Translations under genes and position numbers: made by a program
Part shown: in pieces, positions 45,801 through 55,780 of the stretch
How positions within the stretch are numbered: position 1 is the first letter of the stretch
How the letters are laid out: each line of letters starts with the position of its first letter
The notes under the pieces: model-generated
What the model was told of the DNA's origin: nothing
Seen by the model: only the letters and a program-made list of their open reading frames with translations
The model's database searches: none
Assembly (NCBI GenBank): GCA_030141605.1
Contig: JAQGDQ010000443.1
Location: 2,501 to 64,500 of the forward strand
Reading direction: 5' to 3'
Length of the DNA stretch: 62,000 bases
Origin: Tubiluchus corallicola
Lineage: Eukaryota; Priapulida; Priapulimorpha; Priapulimorphida; Tubiluchidae

Positions 45801-47133
45801 AACATTTGAGAAGTGGAATGGGTCGTCACTTTTAAAATTGAGTAGTTACTGGTCAACGGTAGAAAATTGCAAATCTAGCTATATATCCGACCTTTTCGCA
45901 TTTGCTCTTTTGAGCAAATTTAATTTCAAAAGTTTAATAACATTGGGTTTGTCCTTTCATTAATAGATAATCTTGAAATCATCATTGTAAATAATTGATT
46001 ATTCACGTATTATTTCAGTCTCAAAATTAATTATAAGAAACTAATCTAATTAATTAGTAATTAACTTTATTTGAGTATGTTGGACTGGTCGGTGAGAATT
46101 CAGACCTACCACGACATTAATTAATTCGTTTAGCACATCATCTAGTGATTTTCAATAATTTATTTCAGACAACTGCAACTTTGTTTATAACTACTGAGTA
46201 ATTGTTTTTGTAATTGTAGTTGTTTACTGTAATATCTCTTCAATAACCGCGCATTTCATTTTAGAGGTGGTTTTGTTACTTTCATTTCCTTGCCCTTTTT
46301 AATTAATCATTTTACGTAATCATTTTACGTGTGCAGCTTTAAAGTAGATTTGTTAAGTGCTCGTTATTCAGGAAGCAGTATATTTTTGTAAATTATCTGT
46401 AATTGTCTTGTAACGTAATTGTAATTACGTAATTATTTATTAAAGTGAAAGAAAAATGAAAAACTGAAAACCATAAAATAAACGACTTATGTATAACGAC
46501 AAGATTTACTAGTATAGCTTCCATGCAATTCGTCGGATAATTAACTGCTGCCATCTGCGCGCTGCCAGGAGAACTTCTCCATAAACGGCAGGCAATGGCA
46601 CGTCGGCTTTCTTAGGCTTACATACAATGTGTAGTGCATGCAAGATAGAAAACATTGTACATTCCATACACTTAACATATTTTCGTAATAAATGTAATGT
46701 AAGTGAATCTATTAATAATTTTACTATTTTAAATAGGCTTTTTTGCAAGGTGCAGAGTACGTACATAGTAATGAAATAACGTGTAATAACAAACTTAACG
46801 CAGTGCTACATGCCGTTTACAAACAGTTTAACATACAGTATTGGTACATAACTACATGATTTATCAAAAACATACTTTCTTGTGTGTATAAGCTTATGAA
46901 CAACAGTATTATTCGGTGCGCTTATAATTTTACTATGCTCAACATGTACTGAGACAATAGTTTTGTAGTTGAGAATACACATAGATAGGCCTAATTATTT
47001 TTTGTATACAACGTTAGGCCTGAGCTCTTTATAATTACATTGTCAACACATCGTAGTTAAAGAATTGTTAATTCAGTTAACGCATTACCAAGACTTAATG
47101 TATGACTCTCATTAATCAATTAACAAGCTGATT
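42808..47133. other. Intergenic, no gene recognised
   Basis: A+T-rich DNA with only unrecognised short frames (44131-44352, 45148-45390 and 45664-45963 on plus). None shows a family motif or a convincing splice chain. Confidence 0.45.
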
Positions 47134-47139
47134 TTTATT
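47134..47139 (-). promoter_or_regulatory. Candidate poly(A) signal for the GPCR gene
   Basis: TTTATT on the plus strand (AATAAA on minus), about 110 bases past the receptor stop codon. Confidence 0.45.
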
Positions 47140-47247
47140 TGTGCGAAAATAGCAGTTTTTGTGTAAAATCATTAGATGTTTCATTTTTTAAATTTAAAGT
47201 GTCCACATCAGTATTTATGTGTATACCTATATTTTTTCTCAGAAATC

Positions 47248-49254
47248 TTATCTTCTAGTAAAGTCACCCTTTATCATGCGTATGAATGTCTTTTTAAACT
47301 GTACGTTTGCTAGCGCATACATGAATGGATTCAAAGGACTGTTCATGTAACAGAGCCAATAGGCAAAGGCATATAAATCTAGACTCACACACGTCTCGCC
47401 TTCTGGACAGAATCCAATAATGGTAGCTAGGATATGCCATGGTGTCCAGCACAATACAAACGCACCCATTATGCATGTAATTGTTCGTAAAGCTTTGCGT
47501 GCACGATTCTCAGATTTAGATTTTTCACGCTTTGATTTTTTTGGCTTAGCTTTTTTCTTCAGTTTCTCTTTAATGCTAAGCAGTTTGTCTTTTTCTGGAC
47601 TAAGCGCTTTACCATTTGTCACATTGTCATCACCGGAATATCGAGGCGGCGTCACCTCTTTCAGCAGTGCTACTTCGTCAGGCTTCGCTACACGTGTAAC
47701 AGCACCTTTGCTTTTTGCGGTCACCACCGTGGGGCTTCCCTCTTTCTGAGTTTGATCAAGTACCTTTGCGCAAGGGCTTCCTTCTTTGGGCATTGGACTT
47801 GGTTCTTTTGAGGAAGGTGATGTCGGATAGGCGAAACTGTCTGTTGATGGAGATTTTACACTTTCTTCGTCAATGTAACTTACATCTCTGGGAAGTTTGT
47901 TACCCTCTTTGATACCTCCAGCATTATTAGGTAGAAGAGCATCAGATTCTGCATGCTTATCAGTGTCTTCTGGAGGTGGAGAAAACTCGTTACATGTTGG
48001 ATTTAGCTGATCAACGCGCGTTGTTTCACCTTTGGTAATCACGGCAACAGTTACGTTGTTTTCACCGGCTGATGTTTCTTTGTTCTCATTTGTATCTCCC
48101 TCCTTTTGCTGCAATGTGCTTGACTTTCCTTTTCTAGGTTTGGCTTTGCCCAATTTTTCTTTTTGTTTCTTTGGCTTGATTTCTCTTGGTGGGGTTTTCT
48201 TGTTGCCAGGTTTATGGGTTTCACTTGAGCTTTCCTGGTCAGAAGGATAGATAGGACTGCTAGACCGATCCTCGGTCTGCGATTCATTTCGGGAGAAACT
48301 TGTTGTCTCTGTTGTACCTTTTGATGAATTTTTGTTGTTTGCATTGTTTGGGTTGGGCTCTTGTTTTGGTTTATCTTTATTTAATATGGCTGTTGGCGTT
48401 TTTGATATCCCAATCCCCACTTTCGTCATGGACTGACCTGCCATCGCCACCATTGACGCCATCTTCTTATGCTTTGCTGAACTTTTCCGTTGTAAGTCCC
48501 AGGCAGTTTTATAAATACCAGCATACAAGATGCAAAGCACAATTAGAGAGTCCCAGTAGTACGAAAATATCAACACTGTATTAAAAACAGGATTTTTGAG
48601 AAACTGCACTTCACACTGGTTAGGATCAATGTCCCTGTATCCTACAATGTACTGCCATCCAATAATACACGTGAAGAAAATTCCAGAAGGGATCACCCAA
48701 CAAATAACAACGAGAACTCTAACTTTGGTTTCTGTGCGCCAGTTTCTGTACTTTGCTGGAAATTTAACAGAACAAAAGCGGTCGATAGTAATGCACAGTA
48801 CAGTGTACTGTGAAGCCAAACAGACAGTGTAATCTATAGAAAGCCACAAGTCACAGATGATCCAACCAAGTTTCCATTCTTGTACAATGAGATATTGTGT
48901 ATAAAGAGGCATGGATAACATGCCTATTAGAAGATCTGAAACAGCAAGCGAAGCTATGAAATAGTTGGTAGGTTGTCGTATGGAACGTTCTACGTAAAAC
49001 GACAGAAGCACAAGTAAATTTCCGGACACTGTAGCTATACTCAACGCACCCACCAGCACTCCGATGATGATGATTTGCCACAGTGCAAATTTGGGAGGGA
49101 TTTCGGGTGCTAGGGTAGTATTGGTGGAGAACCAAGTTTCATTGAACCATCCAGTCACATTCGACTCTGCATCTGGACTCGAAACCGGATATGCGTCGGA
49201 CGTGACGTCATAGTTCCACGCGGTTGAGGGAGTTGTTACCTCAAGCACGTTCAT
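47248..49254 (-). CDS. Muscarinic acetylcholine receptor, B-type (GAR-2/mAChR-B-like) GPCR
   Basis: A 668-aa class A GPCR in one coding exon; B-type muscarinic receptors bind acetylcholine and couple mainly to Gi/o. The N-terminus has three sequons (NVT 32, NET 38, NTT 45). TM2 has SLAVSDLLIG, TM3 has LWLSIDYTVCLASQYTVLCI with the amine-binding Asp141 (3.32) and Tyr142, then DRF (158-160). The disulphide pair is Cys134 and Cys214. ICL3 spans about residues 262-581 and is Lys/Ser/Pro-rich. TM6 reads CWTPWHIL (602-609) and TM7 AYWLCYMNSPLNPFMYALAN with NPFMY at 642-646. IDRFCSVKF, QFLKNPVFNT, ILYAGIYKTAWD and the C-terminal FKKTFIRMIKGDF point to the B-type rather than vertebrate M1-M5. An in-frame TGA 12 bases upstream fixes the ATG. 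A likely acceptor TTCTAG at 49329 suggests a 5'-UTR intron. Confidence 0.9.
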   Translation of the reverse strand: MNVLEVTTPSTAWNYDVTSDAYPVSSPDAESNVTGWFNETWFSTNTTLAPEIPPKFALWQIIIIGVLVGALSIATVSGNLLVLLSFYVERSIRQPTNYFIASLAVSDLLIGMLSMPLYTQYLIVQEWKLGWIICDLWLSIDYTVCLASQYTVLCITIDRFCSVKFPAKYRNWRTETKVRVLVVICWVIPSGIFFTCIIGWQYIVGYRDIDPNQCEVQFLKNPVFNTVLIFSYYWDSLIVLCILYAGIYKTAWDLQRKSSAKHKKMASMVAMAGQSMTKVGIGISKTPTAILNKDKPKQEPNPNNANNKNSSKGTTETTSFSRNESQTEDRSSSPIYPSDQESSSETHKPGNKKTPPREIKPKKQKEKLGKAKPRKGKSSTLQQKEGDTNENKETSAGENNVTVAVITKGETTRVDQLNPTCNEFSPPPEDTDKHAESDALLPNNAGGIKEGNKLPRDVSYIDEESVKSPSTDSFAYPTSPSSKEPSPMPKEGSPCAKVLDQTQKEGSPTVVTAKSKGAVTRVAKPDEVALLKEVTPPRYSGDDNVTNGKALSPEKDKLLSIKEKLKKKAKPKKSKREKSKSENRARKALRTITCIMGAFVLCWTPWHILATIIGFCPEGETCVSLDLYAFAYWLCYMNSPLNPFMYALANVQFKKTFIRMIKGDFTRR

Positions 49255-49328
49255 GACGAGAAGTCAATTTTCAAGCTCTTTTCTCTGTAGCCACTAGCAT
49301 CACTTTAAAACAGCCCTTTGACAACAAC
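49255..49328 (-). other. Probable 5' untranslated part of the GPCR coding exon
   Basis: On the minus strand, TTTTATTCTAG precedes base 49328, giving a good 3' splice site 74 bases before the ATG. Intronless GPCR coding exons often have such a 5'-UTR intron; the upstream exon is not located. Confidence 0.4.
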
Positions 49329-49629
49329 CTAGAATAAAATAAAAAAAATATTACATAGTGTACAAATAAATTTTGCGTACTTGCTTTACTTGTGTGCAAG
49401 AAAAAATTGAATGTGCTTGTGTAGAGAGTTTTGCTAAACGCGAACATATTAAAATCATTATGCCCGTTGGCAAATGGGCCCCCTTGGAAATTAAACAGTA
49501 TGTTAATATATACATTAATTTTACAGTTGCAGCAAAATTCATTTAATGAAAACGTTTCATAAAAATAATATGATATGTACAAGTTGTTTGAAGGAAATGT
49601 TCTTCGTAAAGAGTAAATTAACAAATGAT

Positions 49630-49705
49630 GTATATATATATATATATATTAATCTACTATATATATATATATATATATATTAATGTATGTATGTATGTAT
49701 GTATG
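49630..49705. repeat. Compound (TA)n / (TATG)n microsatellite
   Basis: TA runs at 49630-49649 and 49660-49680, then TATG units at 49684-49705. Confidence 0.9.
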
Positions 49706-49919
49706 AAAATGTGGTACTGACTGCAATGCCGTGATTTTCAAAAGAAAACGTAGCACCTCGTTTAATTTGACAGCAAGAAGTCTTCAATGAAATATTGAAA
49801 TTGATTTACAGATATTTTGGACTTTATTTATAGTTTGATTAAAATTTTTCAAAATAACAGTATTCCATTGGTGTAAGAACTCATTGTTCTTCCAACTCAT
49901 TTTTTGGCTTTGTACACCT

Positions 49920-50082
49920 TAATCATCTCGATGAAGAAGAATTAATAAAATTTCTTTAGTCAACCTTTTTGATTAACAAAGCTCAGAATATTTAGAAAAA
50001 CTGTGATTTAATCGGAGAAATTCTGTTATTAGATAGAAATAAATACTATTAATTCTTCTTTAGTCTTTGATCGAGATGATTA
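49920..50082. repeat. Inverted repeat, 28-36 bp arms, about 100 bp spacer
   Basis: Left arm 49920-49947 (TAATCATCTCGAT then GAAGAAGAATTAATA) pairs with right arm 50047-50082, whose reverse complement is the same except for an 8-9-base insertion (CAAAGACTA). Stem-loop or short MITE remnant; upstream of the GPCR gene. Confidence 0.7.
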
Positions 50083-53000
50083 TGACCTGACATCGTTTGT
50101 TGAAATAAACAATGTAAACAATAATAAAAACGTCACACTGCAGCTTAAAAATGAGAAATGGATTATAAGTCATGGCTAAGATGAAGATGAAGATTATTAT
50201 TATTATTAATATTCCGAATTGAATTCTTTGTTTTGATTACAGCAAAACGAACAAATAAAAACAAGAATCACAACAATAATAACAACAACAACAACAACAA
50301 ATAGTTACGCAATTTAGCTACAATACAGAACTATCAAAAACAAGTAAACCCAACGTAATGAGTGAGATTACCAAATAAAATAATTTTAAATGAGACCCTA
50401 ATTTTAAAAAGTGTCAGATTGATTATAGCTTTGATGATGCACAGGATTCACAGAAAAGTCTTTAACAACAGAAAGGATCTCATAATTAACACAAAATGAA
50501 AGAGAAAATATGTCATAAGTGGCATTGACAAATTTTATTAGTACACGTTAAAGTTACTGTAAAATTAAAGTTCCTAAGGTTGCAAGAGATTATTTACAGT
50601 TTACAGTAATTACAAACTCAGTAACTACAGTAACTTACATTGAACATCTACTATACAAAAGCACAACGTACAAAAAACGTTTAAAGGGTAGTATAACCTA
50701 AATTTACTATAGGAGATTGGAACCAAAGTATCCGTAGCTGCAAATTTGACCAGACGTTAGCTTAACTGACACGTTTTTATACACAAAATGCATGATCAGT
50801 TTGTGAATGCATAATTCTGAGAATTTAAATGCATAACTTAATAATTTATTTAGACACAGCCAGCTACTACATGCACCGTTCGTTTCGCACGCACCACATG
50901 TTTTCACCTCGCCTAATATGGTAACTAGATGCACAGCAAGAAGACGGTTGCATAGTATTCATTCTTCCGTCTCATGAGAAATACTGTAAGCATCGAATTA
51001 TCAAATATGGCAGAAAATAAGTGGAAAGTATTCGCCCAACCAGTTTTTAATGGCTGTTGCAACTTACTTAATGTAGGAATCATTCTCTTGAAAGAAGCGA
51101 TTTCTCAGTTATAATAGCTGCCAGTGTGAAAACTGGAAGTAGTTACAGCATATATTATTTGCACACATCCAGGTTTCTTGAATACACCTAAATCCCTGGA
51201 GAGGCTTAACCCTAAAACCGTTATTAACGTTACAATTACTGAGGTAGTGAATCCTACAAATGACAACAACCAGTACGAAATAAATTATAAATGACGAAAC
51301 ACTGTGCTAAAATTTTACAGCTACAGTATAGCATTTTTTTGATGTCATAGAGTGTTAGGATTACTCGTAGAGCCTAGATGTAACTAAGCATCCTCAGTTT
51401 GCTATTGGACTGCGCTTTCGTAGGGCCAATTCCTGCAAAACATGTAATTATTTGTATCTCAAACGCTTACCAAAATTAAACACCGCCTGTTTTGGACAAT
51501 TTATGCGTAACTGCAAAAATTCCGCGTCAGTCAGTCTTTATTACTTATTGAGTCCATAAGGTGGCATTAAAAACTTCTTTTTTAAGTGCGATAAAAGCAG
51601 CTAGATATGGTAAGAACAACAATTATGACAAATGTCGTGTAGATAAAAGTGGGGGAGATTGTGTGGACTTAATGCAGCGACTGGTCATGCCAAAAACTTT
51701 AAATAAAAATGGTACTCGATGCTGTACTGTTGGCGCTTTGTACCTTGGTCTTTACAGTAGGAGCGATAGCAAACAGTAAAAGTAGGTATGTGTTGCCTAT
51801 TGAAGCCAATTTTATAACTATAAAGATTATTATGAAATATCATTTTTATTCATATCAGTATTTTTAACCCAAAATTTTTTTAAAAAAAATTGATGGAAGG
51901 GAATCTGGAAAAATGAAGTTAATTTCCATTTTTCAGAAAGATATTACAAAGTATCTTGACTAATGCAAGCGAAACAGCAACATTTTCATAGTTCTATTAT
52001 GCTTTAGGGTGATGTGCATACTTGACATCTGATGTAGCAAAAATGTTATTCCTGTCTCAACCCCTAAATATTTCACGGATTCTATATTAGATTCCGCCGG
52101 TTTCTGCTGCACGAAACATACAAACATTACACTAAAAATTACGTATCTATAAGCAATAACATTGATGCTAAACTGTTTTTATAGCAAGCTTGGCTGGGAA
52201 AAATTAGTTGTAGGCGTGTTGTGAATCTGATTTATGTTTAATCTTAGCTTACCTTAATACCAGTATTGATTGGCAGTTGAAAGTTTGAAGTCTCGCCAAG
52301 CGAACTGGTCGACGCATTTGATCTTTCAGCTTGAATTATTAGAAAAATTATTACTTAAAACAACTACTCTCGTTAAATATGATGCTGTTGCAAAATCTAT
52401 TTGTACAAAACAAGAAGGCGAAGAAGACGCATTTGTCGGACTATGAATTATAAATGCCTACGTGATGAACATTTTGCCGTGTAGCTTCGAACGAAGCGGA
52501 ATGCAAGCAGTCAAATTTGCAAAAAACATGAAATTGCTGTTCTGCATTTCCGTTTTATTTGCATTTGTTGAATTATTTAGAAAAAATATATAGCCGAAAC
52601 ATTATACGATAAATAATTTGAAGATAGAATTGGCTTTCAGGTGAACGAAGTCATTCAAAATGAGAATAAAGTGTCTAAGCTTAAGTGAAAGTTAAGAAAC
52701 AATACATAAACATAATATTTCGGCTCCCATAACGGAAGTCATCTTCAAATGTTGGTAACAGTATCGTTAAAGATTTAGGACACTTTCTCTTCTATTCTGT
52801 TATGTGTTCTATTTCTTCCAGCGATCTTGTTTTTACCACTTGATGCTGACTGTTATGTGAGTCAAAAATTTGTGTTTTTAAAGATACGAATTACATCTCT
52901 TGCGCTATTTAGAAGCGGCAGTTGGTCTTTTAATTGAAACATAAATCAAATTTCCTATTAACTTTACTCATATTGGGTTTAAAGGATATTTTTTGTATGG

Positions 53001-54577
53001 TTTTTTAAACATTAGGGATTCCCATCGCATAACCATCTTCTGGCGAGTGATGACCCATGATGATTTCTCTTGAGGATTTTCATTCCCCTGGAAAACTTCA
53101 GATTCCTATCCCTACGGACAGCCCTGAAGATTGCAGATACAATTTCGCTGTTTTCATATACAAATCACACTCAAGGCTTCAATTAGCAGAATGTTTCTCG
53201 AACACTGATTTAACACCAGCAAGTGAAGAGGCATTATCGTGCTAGACGAAAAACTTTCACGAATTATTACGGATTTTATGACCGCATGGAGGTTATGTAA
53301 TCTCGTTAATCCGCAAACCTATTAAATAATGGAAATGACTGTTTGCCACGGTTCAGAAATTAGAGCGAAAATGCATAAAACACAATAAGTTTATTATTAG
53401 TTACTGCAATAATCTGAGATAGAAACAAAATGATTTTGTAAAATACGTAACATCGACTAATACGTGGAGGTTTTTACGCTGCGACAATTGGCGCTCTCAA
53501 AAATCATCAGATACTGTAGCTCTCACCACTTAGGAAAAATTGGTCAGCCAAAACCTGGCTCATCCAATAACCAATTATAGATAACCAGTCAATAAGCAAT
53601 CTGGATCTATATTTCAGAATGATAACTCTGCTTGAATCACCTCATCACTTGTAGCGTTTAACCAACACTGTATGGCAAGTGATCTTTGGTGTTACCGTCC
53701 ACGGGTTGAGTAGCTTAACTGCGTTGGGGGGTTATAACGCTAAACACTATGATTAAAATGACATTTTAAATAAAAACAATAGCTTACTGATAAAGGCTGT
53801 AAAACCAAATGATCCGCCGTTCAACAAAAGTACATTTAAAAACGACATTTCTAGCTTTAGCGAAAGAAAGCAAAGTCGACGTGATTATTACTTAACAAGA
53901 GAGTTTATAAAACAGGGGGTGACTAAAGAGGATGAACTATAGGATTTGGATTGCCCTACTAAATGGCTTTCAGTTTGCGTGGATTCACGATTTTGAAAAC
54001 GCTGACTGATGTAGCTGGTCCACGAGCTTAGAAGTCTGCGATCATTATGTTTGAAGATTATGTTAATGAACGAAAAGAGATATGAAGTTCACAAAAACTC
54101 AGAACCATTGTGATCGCTCTGCTGTCTGATATTTCCAGGGATTGATTTCTGAAATCTGGGGATCTGATGCAATTAAAACTAATTACAACTCCCACAAATT
54201 TGGCAACGTCCCAAGCAAAGTGTTCATATCAAATTATGTAGACTCCTGTTTAATGCTAATAAGAAATCGAGTGCTGAACATGAGCTGCACTACTCCGTTA
54301 CCCTATCTTTATCAAAATAGCAAAAAGCATTCTTAATTACTGGTTACATGTTTGAGTTAACCCGTACACGGCGTAGACAGTTTTGTTTATCAATCATACA
54401 AAGGAAATAAGCTTATGGCCAGCAATATGCACTGTTGGACAAGCTTTGTAAAAGAATATTACACACAAATATGGTAATATTTGGGAAAATCAGGGTACTT
54501 TCTCTCGTAAATGATTTCTTAAGAAATTGGATAAAAGAATAAAGAATGAGTATGTACAATGCTGCAAAATGTAATCT
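50083..54577. other. Intergenic, simple repeats only
   Basis: Contains ATT and CAA simple repeats near 50195-50300. The frame 53057-53245 (62 codons, plus) has protein-like composition but no family I can name. No gene supported. A hammerhead-like motif at 52718-52748 is discussed in the findings. Confidence 0.4.
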
Positions 54578-55315
54578 ATGACGGTAACAAAATTGATGGA
54601 CAAAATAAATGACGAACGTGTAGAAACTTTTAAAACACACTATCAGTTAGAGAACTATTTGCTTTTCGGTTTCAGTAAATACATCAAAGCTAAATACATC
54701 AAATTTAGAATTGGCTACCATTCGCTGAACATTGAAAAGGTAAGATATCATAAACTGAGTAAAAATCTTATATATAGTCGAATCTGTACATTTTGTAATA
54801 CTAATGAAATTAAATATGAAGTACACTTTATAACTAGATGCCTTATTGTAATGACTTGAGAGTCATATTTTTATAACAATGTAGTATCAGTTGTACCAGC
54901 AGAATTTAGAGAATGTAATGATAATGATAAATTTGATTTTTTCACGAGTAGCAATGATTAATAGACATTGTAAAACTGACTATAAATTTTGTCCAACAGT
55001 ATTCCATAGACGTGACACTGGATAAGGAATGCCATATATTCCTATTAGCTAAATATTATTTGAGTCTCTGTTTTTAATTACTCATGTACTAATACCGCGA
55101 AAAAACAACTAACTATGAAACCATAATACGCCTGCATTATAACTGTTGTCATAGAACTGTTTATTTTTTAAATATTTGCTGCTTTTGTTTGTTGTTTATG
55201 TGTAGTTTGAAATATGTACATTTAGTGTCAGTATCTTTCATTGTTGAAACTGCAACCATTTTGTAAACTATTGTATATGCATTTGTCCGAGCCGAGGGCA
55301 CTAATAAATGAAATG
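54578..55315 (+). mobile_element. LINE 3' fragment with C-terminal Cys/His motif
   Basis: The plus strand reads KLMDKINDERVETFKTHYQL, then IKFRIGYHSLNIEKVRYH, then RICTFCNTNEIKYEVHFITR and CL. The RIGxHxLxIExGRYxxxxxxxRxCxxCxxxxIExExHFxxxC pattern is the C-terminal zinc-knuckle region of one class of LINE-encoded RT ORFs. The following 150 bases keep a degenerate matching frame (YNNV, CNDNDKFDF). It closes GAGCCGAGGGCACTAATAAAT. Decayed, 5'-truncated; a different subfamily from the three CR1/L2-like pieces. Confidence 0.75.
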
Positions 55316-55664
55316 TGAAATACGAAATATCTAGAAAAGCAAAACAGGCTTACAAAGTTCGTTTGAAATTTTCCGTGTAAAGAAAATAACTTTTTTTGTA
55401 CAAGATAAGACTAGATTTGATAAATTATCAAGCTTCGCTTAAACCAGTGAACCATGCAACACTTTCGATTTCGACCATACAGCCTCATAGAAGAATCTCT
55501 GGTTTGTTTGTCTGTTGTTGGGAATAAAGAGAATTTCTATCAAAGAATGGAATTTCAAGGAATATGATTATTTCAACTAAAACTTAATTTTAGTGGAAGT
55601 ATTGTTACTCGTTCTTTATTTTAATTCTTGTAAAAATATGCGAGCAACATGCATATTTGCCCAA

Positions 55665-55780
55665 AGCCAAGCGTTTTGAGCGCTCCTGTAGTGGGCCGCA
55701 ACATTTTCTTCCGAAAGTCAATTGAGCCGTGGTCCGTGGGCCAAAAATGCTTGACATCCATTTGTTTAAGCACAGTCCAA
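55665..55780. mobile_element. DNA-transposon remnant (GGGCCGCAA...CGTGGGCC)
   Basis: AGTGGGCCGCAAC, then GAGCCGTGGTCCGTGGGCC and ATGCTTGACATCC resembles the GGGCCGCxxGTTGGACACC terminal portion of hAT-type repeats widespread in animals. Recognition is by resemblance only; the other end is not found. Confidence 0.35.

Noticed and set aside
48051-48344. Alternative minus-strand frame of 97 codons inside the GPCR
   Set aside because: Shifted-frame shadow of the low-complexity ICL3; the main 668-codon frame explains the sequence.
49202-49209. CRE consensus TGACGTCA
   Set aside because: It lies within the receptor coding sequence, encoding part of the N-terminus, so a regulatory call is unsupported.
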